NCBI RefSeq assembly: GCF_001399685.1
Contig: NZ_JTHN01000076.1
Coordinates: forward strand, 1-36,406
DNA: 36,406 nucleotides
Direction: 5' to 3'
From: Paenibacillus sp. A3
GTDB taxonomy: Bacteria; Bacillota; Bacilli; Paenibacillales; NBRC-103111
Part shown: in pieces, positions 1 to 6,523 of the stretch
Layout of the letters: every line of letters starts with the position of its first letter
How positions within the stretch are numbered: the stretch's first letter is position 1
The notes under the pieces: generated by a model
The model's input: the letters and a program-made list of their open reading frames with translations, nothing else
Told to the model about the DNA's origin: nothing
The model's database searches: none
Translations under genes and position numbers: made by a program

Positions 1-600
1 GCCTTTGTTCACCAGCGCCATCATTTGTCTGGCCCGCGAATTCATCTCCCGGGTCGATTCCGTATATTTGGTTACCCGCTGCTCGATATCCTTCGTCGCC
101 GAGGAGACGCCGCTGATTTCTTCCGAAATCTGATTGGCTCCGGCCGCAAGCTCTCCGGCGGCGACGGACGCTTCCTCCAGCACCGTTTTCATCTTCTCAT
201 TCTTAAAATATATATCCCTGCTGGAATCGAACACATGCTTCGAGGCCCGTCCCATTTCCTGCAGAAGCTCGCGCAGCTTCTCCGTCATGCGGTTAAAGGC
301 CGTTCCCAGCTCGCCAAGGGCGTCGTCGGAGCGGATGTGGATCTTTTGGGAAAAATCCCCTTTGGAGATGCTCAGGGCGGCGCGGGAGATGTCGTTAATC
401 GGTTCTGTAAGCGCTCTCTCCAACCAGCGTATAAAAGGATAGCTGAGTCCTGCCATCACAGCCAGAAACACGAACCCGAGAATGGGACTTAAGGAGGATT
501 CGAAAATAAGCAGAAGCATGGCGGCGGAATAGACGACAACGAGGGTATAGCAGCCGATTTGCAGCTTCTTCTTGAACGAAAGACCCAGAAACCAGTTCAT
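1..600 (-). CDS. Methyl-accepting chemotaxis protein, C-terminal part cut by window edge
   Basis: The reverse strand is open from an ATG at 600 to base 1, so only about the first 200 residues are visible. They begin MNWFLGLSFKKKLQIG, followed by two hydrophobic segments (about residues 15-32 and 36-54) joined by a very short loop. A HAMP-type linker follows (RALTEPINDISRAA, then GDFSQKIHIRSDDALGELG), and after it the start of the helical signalling domain (GELAAGANQISEEISGVSS). MCPs relay ligand or redox signals to CheA/CheW. This one has almost no extracellular sensor domain, so any input would come through the membrane, the HAMP region or a partner. The start is supported by AAAGGAG about 8 nt upstream. 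The methylation sites and signalling tip lie outside the window. Confidence 0.85.
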   Translation of the reverse strand, partial: MNWFLGLSFKKKLQIGCYTLVVVYSAAMLLLIFESSLSPILGFVFLAVMAGLSYPFIRWLERALTEPINDISRAALSISKGDFSQKIHIRSDDALGELGTAFNRMTEKLRELLQEMGRASKHVFDSSRDIYFKNEKMKTVLEEASVAAGELAAGANQISEEISGVSSATKDIEQRVTKYTESTREMNSRARQMMALVNKG

Positions 601-809
601 AAATTAACGACTCCTTTGAAGGTGTAGGATAAAATGCTTACGTCATCGCCCTGACTGTATGGATAATTATACCACCTTGGAGAATGCCAGGTCCATAGTT
701 TTCCAACGGGAGCAGCCGTTCAGTCACTCGCATGAAAGCGGTCCGATTCGCACGATGCCTCACGATGTAAAATTTTGTTGAATTATCGTGTATTTTATGA
801 AAAAATTTG

Positions 810-838
810 TTGTCAACGTGGTTATATTGTCCTATAAT
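810..838 (+). promoter_or_regulatory. Sigma-A-type promoter for the 899 gene
   Basis: TTGTCA (810-815) and a perfect TATAAT (833-838) are separated by 17 bp. The -10 box lies about 60 bp upstream of the GTG start at 899. The preceding intergenic stretch (601-809) shows nothing else I can name. Confidence 0.75.
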
Positions 839-898
839 GGGTCTAGAGCCTCAGATATACATAATATTCCAATTATACTACTTGAAAGGAGGAACTCT

Positions 899-1282
899 GT
901 GATTTTAGAACAGTTGCCTTTAGCCAGACAGTTGGATTTGGTGTTTCGGGAATTGAGAGAGGAGCTGGCTCAGCTTACCTCGGGGACGGTTTTCGTCCAG
1001 ATTCGAAATAACATGGTCGGGAAGTTCGGCATCCGGCATTTTCCTCTGGAGAGCAAGGGTACGGAGATCAAGATGGCAGAGCGCGGCCTGTCCGAAAGCC
1101 AGCAGCTTTCGTTCCGCCAGACCGCTCTGGAGTCGTTGAAGCTGAAACGTTGGACGCACGGGGAGATTCAATTTGAATTCGCGATGCGCCAAGACTTGCT
1201 TTGCACCAGCGTGACTTTCGAATCGAATTACAACATGGCGAATTTGGTTAGCGAGTCCAATAAAAACAAACGCGATTTTTGA
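899..1282 (+). CDS. Conserved small protein of unknown function
   Basis: This encodes 127 residues starting VILEQLPLARQLDLVF. The frame stays open upstream to an ATG at 788, but that start would precede the promoter. GAAAGGAGG six bases before the GTG at 899 decides the start. The protein looks soluble and mixed alpha/beta, with an N-terminal amphipathic helix (residues 4-24) and a middle containing TVFVQIRNNMVGKFGIRH. I see no signal peptide, membrane segment or catalytic motif and do not recognise the family. It has its own promoter and is followed by a nested hairpin, so it is probably monocistronic. Confidence 0.7.
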   Translation: MILEQLPLARQLDLVFRELREELAQLTSGTVFVQIRNNMVGKFGIRHFPLESKGTEIKMAERGLSESQQLSFRQTALESLKLKRWTHGEIQFEFAMRQDLLCTSVTFESNYNMANLVSESNKNKRDF

Positions 1283-1284
1283 AC

Positions 1285-1397
1285 GATATAGAATTTATAA
1301 ATTTTCAGCGAAGCTGAACAAATTCTATATCCCAAGAAAAACTTCCGCTAAACCGCGGTCGCTCATCCATGAATAGACTTCGATAGAAGTTTTTCTT
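1285..1397. repeat. Composite palindromic element downstream of the 899 gene
   Basis: There are two perfect 12-bp inverted repeats in a row. GATATAGAATTT (1285-1296) pairs with AAATTCTATATC (1320-1331) and encloses a second small stem, TTCAGC (1304-1309) with GCTGAA (1313-1318). Then AAGAAAAACTTC (1334-1345) pairs with GAAGTTTTTCTT (1386-1397). The first hairpin starts 3 nt after the stop codon and may act as a terminator. The whole block looks like a short dispersed palindromic repeat rather than a gene. Nothing else is evident between 1398 and 1521. Confidence 0.55.
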
Positions 1398-1521
1398 ATT
1401 GACCAAGCTTACTGCACTCATACCAAGGTTACCTTTTATCCCATTATAACTTTCTAAGATTCTTATTGTTTTAACTAAATTCAATCCTTCTGATGCTCTA
1501 ATTGTTCGATATAACTTACAG

Positions 1522-1546
1522 CCTCCCTTGATGGGGAGGTTTTTTT
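1522..1546 (+). terminator. Rho-independent terminator
   Basis: CCTCCC (1522-1527) pairs with GGGAGG (1534-1539), followed by seven T residues (1540-1546). It reads on the + strand and may end transcription from the 899 gene or from a short transcript crossing the palindromic element. Confidence 0.75.
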
Positions 1547-1608
1547 GATTCTTAAGGGGGGGACGGTATGGAACTTTTTGGATTGGCGGGCGTATAACCA
1601 ATTCGGAG

Positions 1609-1797
1609 GTGATTAACATAGGTTTCGATTTTGCTAGTATATTCGTCCTGTTAATTTATATCATTCTAATCGGTCTTTCCATTTACTGTTTAATCTTATT
1701 TATTAAACTTGCGCGCAGAGGGATTGAAGCGCTCGACCTGTACATCCAAGACAAGAAGAATAACAAGCCTAATCCACCTGATGACACACCTCGTTAA
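1609..1797 (+). CDS. Small single-span membrane protein, unknown function
   Basis: About 60 residues. An N-terminal hydrophobic helix (ASIFVLLIYIILIGLSIYCL, about residues 9-28) is followed by a basic amphipathic stretch (FIKLARRGIEALDLYIQDKK) and a polar proline-rich tail. It is probably an inner-membrane protein with a cytoplasmic tail. The start is ambiguous. The first possible codon, GTG at 1609, lies inside the perfect Shine-Dalgarno GGAGGTGAT (1605-1613), so translation may really begin a few codons later, where only ATA (1618) is well spaced. It is transcribed toward the GNAT gene, but a terminator overlaps its stop codon. Confidence 0.6.
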   Translation: MINIGFDFASIFVLLIYIILIGLSIYCLILFIKLARRGIEALDLYIQDKKNNKPNPPDDTPR

Positions 1798-1817
1798 GAA
1801 CCGCGGGGTGTGTTTTT
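1784..1817 (+). terminator. Rho-independent terminator overlapping the stop of the small membrane protein
   Basis: ACACACCTCG (1784-1793) pairs with CGGGGTGTGT (1804-1813) through a 10-nt loop containing the TAA stop at 1795-1797, followed by a T run ending at 1817. One G-U pair. Confidence 0.75.
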
Positions 1818-1836
1818 GCGAATGAAAGGGGCAACG

Positions 1837-2361
1837 ATGATGAAAGTACTCGAAACCGACCGGCTGATTCTTCGCCACCAGACCATAGAAGATGCGGCGT
1901 TTATTCTGGAGCTTATGAACGATCCTTCCTGGATCCGGTACATCGGCGATAAAGGCGTGAGGACGCTCGATGACGCACGGAGCTTTATTATGAAAGTACC
2001 GCTGGACATGTATGCCCGTATGGGGTTCGGATTTTACTTGACGGAATTGAAAGATGGGGGCACGCCGATCGGCATCTGCGGATTTGCAAAACGGGATTTC
2101 TTAGAGGATGTCGATATTGGCTATGCTTTTCTTCCCGAATTCCGGGGGAAAGGGTACGCTTTCGAGGCGGCTTCCGCTGCGATGGCTTATGCCAAATCCG
2201 AACTGGGGCTACAACGCCTTGTGGCTATTACCACCAAAGATAACCATGCGTCGGCCAAGCTGTTGGAAAAGCTGGGAATGCATTTTGAAGGCACGATCCC
2301 ATATGCGGATACAGATGAGGAAGTACGGCTCTACGCGATTAACTGCCGGATGAAGTCATAG
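1837..2361 (+). CDS. GNAT-family N-acetyltransferase (RimJ/RimL-like)
   Basis: 174 residues, full length for the Acetyltransf_3 type. It begins MMKVLETDRLILRHQTIEDA, the usual LxTxRLxLR start of RimJ/RimL-like enzymes. The acetyl-CoA pyrophosphate-binding motif is visible as EFRGKGYAFEAASA, and the later LLEKLGMHFEG segment is typical of the C-terminal part. Such enzymes transfer acetyl groups to N-terminal or small-molecule amines; the substrate is unknown. AAAGGGG six bases before the ATG pair at 1837/1840 sets the start. An upstream in-frame GTG at 1810 lies inside the preceding terminator and is unlikely. It appears to be a single-gene unit. Confidence 0.85.
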   Translation: MMKVLETDRLILRHQTIEDAAFILELMNDPSWIRYIGDKGVRTLDDARSFIMKVPLDMYARMGFGFYLTELKDGGTPIGICGFAKRDFLEDVDIGYAFLPEFRGKGYAFEAASAAMAYAKSELGLQRLVAITTKDNHASAKLLEKLGMHFEGTIPYADTDEEVRLYAINCRMKS

Positions 2362-2369
2362 AAAACGGT

Positions 2370-2397
2370 CCCCCCACTAATCTTGGCCGGTGGGGGG
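2370..2397. terminator. Bidirectional stem-loop between convergent genes
   Basis: CCCCCCAC (2370-2377) pairs perfectly with GTGGGGGG (2390-2397). The T tract is weak on either side. The right arm also encodes the last residues (PPTG) of the convergent Spo0E-like gene. Confidence 0.6.
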
Positions 2398-2586
2398 TTC
2401 TTGCCATTTGCTGTACAGGCGGGCGTATTCGTTCAAAGCATCGTCCAATTTTTTACTGGCCTTGATTACTTCGGGATCTACCAGGGATGTCTTGTTTTGG
2501 GATAGGGCATTGAGCCCTATTCTAAGCTGTTCTATTTCTTTTAGCATGTCTGCAAGCAGCTTATTGATCTCGGACATCGTTACCAT
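2377..2586 (-). CDS. Spo0E-like aspartyl-phosphate phosphatase
   Basis: A 69-residue all-helical protein. The pattern IEQLRIGLNALSQ, then LVDPEVIKASKKLDDALNEY matches the Spo0E-like family (PF09388): a helical hairpin whose second helix carries the SQELD signature, here SKKLD. Spo0E-type proteins dephosphorylate Spo0A~P and delay sporulation. The conserved S and D of the signature are kept while Q and E are replaced by K. No good ribosome binding site is seen before the ATG at 2586 or the in-frame ATG at 2577, so the exact start is uncertain. It lies downstream of the XRE regulator on the same strand, and a site shared with that regulator's promoter sits 16 bp upstream. Confidence 0.75.
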   Translation of the reverse strand: MVTMSEINKLLADMLKEIEQLRIGLNALSQNKTSLVDPEVIKASKKLDDALNEYARLYSKWQEPPTGQD

Positions 2587-2601
2587 TTTTGGCTCGACTT
2601 A

Positions 2602-2616
2602 AGCTATAACTTAAGT
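2602..2616 (+). promoter_or_regulatory. Operator-like site upstream of the Spo0E-like gene
   Basis: AGCTATAACTTAAGT lies 16 bp upstream of the Spo0E-like start. It matches, with one substitution, the reverse complement of 2915-2929 in the XRE promoter. A further ACTTAAG at 2597-2603 overlaps it and forms a 12-bp direct repeat with the ACTTAAG inside the site. Confidence 0.45.
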
Positions 2617-2651
2617 TTGTGGCCGGAGAATGAGCAAACCTAATTTGCTCT

Positions 2652-2876
2652 TTACCGTTTACCTGTCTCCCATTCCCATTCAAAAAGATCATCCATATAA
2701 CAATTGAGGTAATCCGCCGCCATCTTCATCTTGAGAACGGACAGCTTGCATTTCCCTTTGATGACTTGTGAGATGTAAGATTCAGTAACTCCCAAATGCT
2801 TTGCTAGATCTGCCTGTGTCCTGTTTGTCTGAGCCAGCAATTCAGGCAAACGGCTTCTCCCGAACCGGAGAGCCAA
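2652..2876 (-). CDS. XRE-family helix-turn-helix regulator
   Basis: 74 residues from the TTG at 2876. AAGGAGG ends 7 nt before this codon, whereas the earlier TTG at 2882 is only 1 nt from it. The protein is essentially one HTH_3 domain: LLAQTNRTQADLAKHLGV (helices 1-2) then TESYISQVIKGKCKLS (recognition helix), ending with YMDDLFEWEWE. Such stand-alone XRE proteins are DNA-binding repressors. The same site occurs in its own promoter and upstream of the neighbouring Spo0E-like gene, so autoregulation and control of that gene are plausible. That link is inference. Confidence 0.8.
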   Translation of the reverse strand: MALRFGRSRLPELLAQTNRTQADLAKHLGVTESYISQVIKGKCKLSVLKMKMAADYLNCYMDDLFEWEWETGKR

Positions 2877-2909
2877 AAGCAATCCTCCTTTTGAGGGACT
2901 ATTCTTTCA

Positions 2910-2939
2910 ATTATACTTAAGTCATAGCTAAAGTAGCAA
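2910..2939 (-). promoter_or_regulatory. Promoter of the XRE regulator with overlapping operator-like site
   Basis: Reading the minus strand, TTGCTA (2939-2934) and TATAAT (2915-2910) are 18 bp apart. The sequence AGCTATGACTTAAGT (2929-2915) lies in the spacer against the -10 box, where a bound repressor would block RNA polymerase. Confidence 0.6.
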
Positions 2940-2980
2940 ATAGAAAGCAAATGATAGTTTTGCTATAATGAATGGCAACG

Positions 2981-3007
2981 GAAAAAGGCGGTCCCTAAGG
3001 AGCCGCC
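2981..3007 (-). terminator. Rho-independent terminator of the first SASP gene
   Basis: On the minus strand GGCGGCTCC (3007-2999) pairs with GGACCGCC (2994-2987) with one bulge around a short loop, followed by five T residues (2986-2982). Confidence 0.7.
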
Positions 3008-3030
3008 CGGTTAAGTATTGAGGTCGTGCA

Positions 3031-3258
3031 TTATCTTGTGAACTTGCCTGCCAGCTGCTGCTCGGCGATTTGAACCAGACGACGAGTGATGTGACCCCCG
3101 ATTGCCCCAGTATCACGAGTTGCCATGAAGCCGTAGTAGCCGTCTTGAGGAATCTGAATGCCCAGCTCTTGAGCAACTTCATACTTCAGCTGATCCAAAG
3201 CCTGGTTAGCTTGAGGTACGACCAATTGGTTGCTGCTGCGGGATTGTCCTGCGCCCAT
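3031..3258 (-). CDS. Alpha/beta-type small acid-soluble spore protein
   Basis: 75 residues starting MGAGQSRSSNQLVVPQANQA. It has both conserved SASP blocks: LDQLKYEVAQELGI, which contains the GPR protease cleavage region, and RDTGAIGGHITRRLVQ in the C-terminal half. These proteins coat spore DNA, shift it to an A-like form and give UV resistance, then serve as an amino-acid source at germination. The perfect GGAGGTGAT four bases before the ATG at 3258 sets the start. The upstream sigma-G-like promoter fits forespore expression. A near-copy lies at 10600-10827; 66 of 75 residues are the same. Confidence 0.95.
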   Translation of the reverse strand: MGAGQSRSSNQLVVPQANQALDQLKYEVAQELGIQIPQDGYYGFMATRDTGAIGGHITRRLVQIAEQQLAGKFTR

Positions 3259-3281
3259 CGATATCACCTCCGTTCACTAGG

Positions 3282-3310
3282 TAGTATGTTCCACGCGAAA
3301 GAATATACAC
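3282..3310 (-). promoter_or_regulatory. Sigma-G-like promoter of the first SASP gene
   Basis: On the minus strand CATACTA (3288-3282) matches the sigma-G -10 pattern CATNHTA. A -35-like GTGTA (3310-3306) sits 17 bp upstream; it differs from the consensus GHATR at one position. An overlapping GTATA gives a better -35 match but only a 15-bp spacer. Confidence 0.55.
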
Positions 3311-3357
3311 GGACTGCAATTTGGTAAATGTGACCATCAGATCAAGGAGGGATTGAC

Positions 3358-3837
3358 TTGGGATTTGAGTTGACGTGCAGCAATTGGTCCTTCGATGCGG
3401 ATCTGCAAATCGTACATGCCGACGTTAAACTGGAGATTGACGGCGAAACGCTGATCGACGAACCGCTGTGCATCGACGTAGGGCTTCCGGCGCTGCTGCT
3501 CAGCGTTCATGAAGATGTGGAGCCGTTTCGTTGGGCGCCGGCGGACGAATGGCAGCGCGTGCCGTTCTTCTGCTGCGGCTGCGGCGATCCGGAATGCCGG
3601 GCGTTCTCGTTTATCGTGCGGCATAAGGCTGACAGCCGGCTGGAGTTGACGGAAGTAGAGGAACGGGAGGGGAGATCCCCCCGCCAATTGGGCACGTATA
3701 CTATCGATCGGTCGGATTACGCCAAGCAGGTAAGGGAGATCGGGGAGACGTTTTTGCGTTTTGTCGAAGATTTGGACTACCGGCCGTATTTCAAGGATAC
3801 CGTCGAGACGGTAAAGCGGCAGCTTGCTCGGGGCTAG
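3358..3837 (+). CDS. Conserved hypothetical protein with a cysteine-rich, possibly zinc-binding motif
   Basis: 159 residues from a TTG at 3358, supported by AAGGAGG 7 nt upstream. The central motif FFCCGCGDPECRAF (about residues 62-75) has four cysteines spaced like a small metal-binding knuckle. The rest is acidic and soluble, with a C-terminal helical part (YAKQVREIGETFLRFVEDLDY). There is no signal peptide or membrane segment. I do not recognise the family well enough to name a function. Its stop codon overlaps the stop of the convergent small gene by four bases (CTAG, 3834-3837). Confidence 0.75.
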   Translation: MGFELTCSNWSFDADLQIVHADVKLEIDGETLIDEPLCIDVGLPALLLSVHEDVEPFRWAPADEWQRVPFFCCGCGDPECRAFSFIVRHKADSRLELTEVEEREGRSPRQLGTYTIDRSDYAKQVREIGETFLRFVEDLDYRPYFKDTVETVKRQLARG

Positions 3838-3992
3838 TTATTTTTCGGCTTCTTGAGCGCTTCCATTTGCTTCATTAAAGTGGTCATATCTTTTTCCAGT
3901 TTTTGCATGTCCTTGAACATGGTCTTCATCTGTTTGTCCTCGGTTAATAATTTGGTAATGGCGTCGAACCAATCGGATTTACTGATGCTCAT
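3834..3992 (-). CDS. Short coiled-coil protein, unknown function
   Basis: A 52-residue frame beginning MSISKSDWFDAITKLLTEDK and continuing with the methionine-rich helix MFKDMQKLEKDMTTLMKQME, ending KKPKNN. It looks like one long amphipathic or coiled-coil helix with heptad-like M/L spacing. A purine-rich GGAAAGGCAGG lies about 9 nt before the ATG, an acceptable but not strong ribosome binding site. It converges on the 3358 gene, overlapping it by 4 bp. Coding character is suggested by the coherent helix pattern; function is unknown. Confidence 0.55.
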   Translation of the reverse strand: MSISKSDWFDAITKLLTEDKQMKTMFKDMQKLEKDMTTLMKQMEALKKPKNN

Positions 3993-4122
3993 CTGTCCAG
4001 CCTGCCTTTCCGCGTTCTTTTTCTATATCGTACGAAGAAGAGCGGGGCAGGTGTGTGTTTCGAACTTGAAAAGGAGAAAAAGGCTGACGCCCGGCGGCTC
4101 GGCCTCTTTGTTGTTGTCCCGC

Positions 4123-5322
4123 TTAATCCACGAGCAGCTCCGGGACCCAACGCCGCATATGGGCTGCGATCTCTTCCCGTATGCCGCGCACGCCGGGAAG
4201 CTCCGCCTCCGAGACCTGGCTTAGCGGAATGACCCGGTATCCTCGCCAGGCTTGAAACCGGATATAGGTCGGCAGAAATCGAACTCCGCCGATCATGACC
4301 CCCGCTTTACCGCCAGACGCCCCGCTTGGTTTTCGCAGCTCGGCCTTCAAAATTCCGCCGATCCGCACAAACGGATGGGGCCTCTTTTGCGCGGCCAGGA
4401 AGTTGCCGAGGGAGTAAGCGACGAGCGTCCTCCCGCCGTTTCCGTTATCGATCCATTCCGGCGGCTGGAGCACATGCGGATGATGGCCGAGGATCACATC
4501 GGCTCCGGCGGATGCGGCCAAACGGGCCCATTTTCGCTGCTGCTCCGACGGAAGCCGGGCGTATTCGGTTCCGAAATGAAGGCTCGCCACGACAGCGTCG
4601 GCTTGTTTTTTCGCCTCGGCGATTTCTTGCCGGAATGCGCGCTCCTGTTTAAGCAAATGCACCAAATAAGGCTTGTCCGGAGGCAGGGAAATCCCGTTCG
4701 TCCCGTAAGTCCAAGCAACGAAAGCAAGCTTCAATCCGTTGCGCTCTACGATCCGGAGACGCTTGCGATCCTCTTCGTTCTCGCTCGCGCCCGCATATTC
4801 GACTCCAAGCCGTTTCCAATGCCGGATTGCGTGACGCACCGCCTGTTCTCCGCGGTCAAGCGTATGGTTGTTCGCCATCGAGACGATATCGACTCCCGCG
4901 TCGCGGAGAGCGTCGGCTGCCTCGAACGGACTGTTAAAGGCCGGGTAATCGGACAGCCCGAGCGCGGTTCCGCCGGTAATGCTTTCCTGATTGGCGAACG
5001 TGACATCGGCCCCCTCCAGATGCGGCCTTACCGCCTCGAAGATGGGGCGGAAATCGTAGCTAAGCCGTGTCCGTGCGTCCTCGTAGATCGTACGGTGAAT
5101 GAGCACATCGCCGATAGCGGACAAGGTCACCCGGCGTTCCGCAGGGGCAGCCGGTTCGGATGACGGCAGTGGGGGAGGCGTGGGAGTCGCTTTCGTGCCA
5201 GTCCCCGTCTGGACTCCGGTTGATGAAGGCGCCGGAGGCGCGGCACGGTCGACCGCAGGAGAGCACGCGCCCAAGAGCAGCAGGAGCAGAAGGACGGAAT
5301 AACGGCAATATCGTTTGGTCAT
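4123..5322 (-). CDS. CapA-family lipoprotein (poly-gamma-glutamate capsule type metallophosphatase fold)
   Basis: 399 residues from the ATG at 5322, with GGAGGG 8 nt upstream. It starts with a lipoprotein signal (hydrophobic residues 10-17, lipobox LGAC with Cys20) and a Pro/Ala/Thr-rich linker. The PGA_cap domain follows, with its usual motifs in order: LSAIGDVLIH, VTFANQES, MANNHTLDRG, VASLHFGTEY, ILGHHPHVLQ and YSLGNFLA. Members of PF09587 resemble calcineurin-type phosphoesterases. CapA itself takes part in poly-gamma-glutamate synthesis or export. There are no capBC genes nearby, so a role in polyglutamate production is not supported here; a cell-surface hydrolase is equally possible. 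Confidence 0.85.
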   Translation of the reverse strand: MTKRYCRYSVLLLLLLLGACSPAVDRAAPPAPSSTGVQTGTGTKATPTPPPLPSSEPAAPAERRVTLSAIGDVLIHRTIYEDARTRLSYDFRPIFEAVRPHLEGADVTFANQESITGGTALGLSDYPAFNSPFEAADALRDAGVDIVSMANNHTLDRGEQAVRHAIRHWKRLGVEYAGASENEEDRKRLRIVERNGLKLAFVAWTYGTNGISLPPDKPYLVHLLKQERAFRQEIAEAKKQADAVVASLHFGTEYARLPSEQQRKWARLAASAGADVILGHHPHVLQPPEWIDNGNGGRTLVAYSLGNFLAAQKRPHPFVRIGGILKAELRKPSGASGGKAGVMIGGVRFLPTYIRFQAWRGYRVIPLSQVSEAELPGVRGIREEIAAHMRRWVPELLVD

Positions 5323-5342
5323 TGCACGGGCCCTCCAGATGG

Positions 5343-5389
5343 TTAATTCCAAGCTATTAGCTAATATTTGCTTACGGACTTGGAATTAT
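5343..5389. promoter_or_regulatory. Inverted repeat at the presumed capA-like promoter
   Basis: TAATTCCAAG (5343-5352) and CTTGGAATTA (5380-5389) form a perfect 10-bp inverted repeat separated by 27 bp. A minus-strand TATAAT overlaps the distal arm, but no convincing -35 box is seen. It could be a two-half operator or an mRNA stem in the leader. Confidence 0.4.
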
Positions 5390-5410
5390 AGACCCGCGTA
5401 GTTTAATAAT

Positions 5411-5462
5411 TGAGAAAGGCCCGCGTCGCCCGGTTTCGTTCCGGGCTGTCCGCGAGCCTTTT
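5411..5462 (-). terminator. Two-tier hairpin after the galM-like gene
   Basis: AAGGCCCGCG (5416-5425) pairs with CGCGAGCCTT (5451-5460) with one mismatch, and an inner stem CCCGG/CCGGG closes at 5429-5445. It follows the stop codon of the epimerase gene on the minus strand. The T tract is short on both strands. Confidence 0.6.
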
Positions 5463-5480
5463 GCCGTTTGATAAGCAAGG

Positions 5481-6434
5481 TTATTTGTAAGTTACCTCAA
5501 GCTTTACTTCCAACTCCAGCGACCCTCCCGGTTCGATGGCCCGGAAGCCCGTTACTTCAGCTGGTTGATCGATATTCGGCGCGTTGGTGACCCAAGTGTA
5601 AGGCTCCAGGCAGATGAAATCCCGGGCTTCGCCCTTCGTATAAACGACCCATTGCTTGAACAGATCGGAACCGCTGTAGCGGATATCTGCTTTCGGGCCG
5701 GACAGCACAGCGAGGCAAGGGTAGTCCCCGATCTGGAACACGGTGTCCATGTCATGGCCTTTCAGCACGTCGCCTTCGGGCAGCTTCGCGTACCTGCCGC
5801 TGAGCGGCGCGATATGGCCGAGCGGCACGTTCGTTTCATCCAGCTCCCAGATGCCGCTTGCCGGCAGCTGCAGCGTCCAGTTCTCCGGCTCGCCGTCCAG
5901 CAAAAACCACGTATGCAGCCCGTAGCCGAACGGAGCGGACGTTTGGCCGCGGTTGGTCACTTTCAGCAGATGACGGAGCGTGCTGCCCCGCAGCTCGTAA
6001 GTCACCTCAAGCTCCTGCTCGTGCGGGAACTGATGCTGCACGTGTGCATCGTCGGCCAGACGAAAAACGGACGTGATGTAGAGGGCCCCGTCCTTTTCGC
6101 CGGTGGCAAGCACCGTCCATGGCTGGCTCTTGAGCACGCCGTGAATATGATTGCCCTGCGCGTTGTTGATCTCGAATTGGTAGCTGCGGCCCTCGAACGT
6201 AAAGCGGCCATTGCGGATGCGGTTCGGCGGCATCAGAATCGGCGTGCCGTATTGCACCGGCTCGGCGGCCATCTCGGCCGGCGAGGCCGGGACGCGCAGC
6301 ATTTCGCGCTCCAGCGTTTTGTCCCAAATGCTGTAGACGTTGTTGCCGACGGACGGACAAATGCTGACGATCAGGTGGTCGTTTTCGAGCGTATAGGCGG
6401 GGGTTCCCTGCCAGTCGATCTGCTTAATTATCAT
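5481..6434 (-). CDS. Aldose 1-epimerase (galactose mutarotase family)
   Basis: 317 residues from the ATG at 6434; AAAGGAG sits about 8 nt upstream, which is better than the earlier in-frame ATG at 6473. The family motifs are present: a substrate-binding arginine region (LMPPNRIRNGRFTFEGR), the first histidine in NHIHGVLKSQPW, the catalytic histidine in PFGYGLHTWFLLD, and the catalytic glutamate in FICLEPYTW. These enzymes interconvert alpha and beta anomers of hexoses in the cytoplasm. The protein has no signal peptide. It stands alone with its own promoter and no galactose genes adjacent, so the preferred sugar cannot be told. Confidence 0.88.
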   Translation of the reverse strand: MIIKQIDWQGTPAYTLENDHLIVSICPSVGNNVYSIWDKTLEREMLRVPASPAEMAAEPVQYGTPILMPPNRIRNGRFTFEGRSYQFEINNAQGNHIHGVLKSQPWTVLATGEKDGALYITSVFRLADDAHVQHQFPHEQELEVTYELRGSTLRHLLKVTNRGQTSAPFGYGLHTWFLLDGEPENWTLQLPASGIWELDETNVPLGHIAPLSGRYAKLPEGDVLKGHDMDTVFQIGDYPCLAVLSGPKADIRYSGSDLFKQWVVYTKGEARDFICLEPYTWVTNAPNIDQPAEVTGFRAIEPGGSLELEVKLEVTYK

Positions 6435-6484
6435 TCCGAAGTTCTCCTTTGCCCGGTAAAATAGTCCGATCATAAATCGCTTCC

Positions 6485-6513
6485 ATTGTACCAGAGGAGC
6501 CGGGGACTGTCAC
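6485..6513 (-). promoter_or_regulatory. Sigma-A-type promoter of the galM-like gene
   Basis: On the minus strand GTGACA (6513-6508) and TACAAT (6490-6485) are spaced by 17 bp, immediately downstream of the preceding gene's stop codon. Confidence 0.6.
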
Positions 6514-6523
6514 CCCGTTTTGA

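Noticed and set aside
1305..1619. 104-codon minus-strand frame over the palindromic element
   Set aside because: It starts beside a terminator and runs through inverted repeats; the only reason it is open seems to be the repeat itself. No ribosome binding site.
4252..5163. Long + strand open frame opposite the CapA-family gene
   Set aside because: Codons are the antisense of a clear lipoprotein and metallophosphatase-fold gene; there is no ribosome binding site and the composition looks antisense (Arg/Pro/His-rich). The same applies to the long frames opposite galM (5565-6464), the permease (7472-8602) and trpS (9133-10464).
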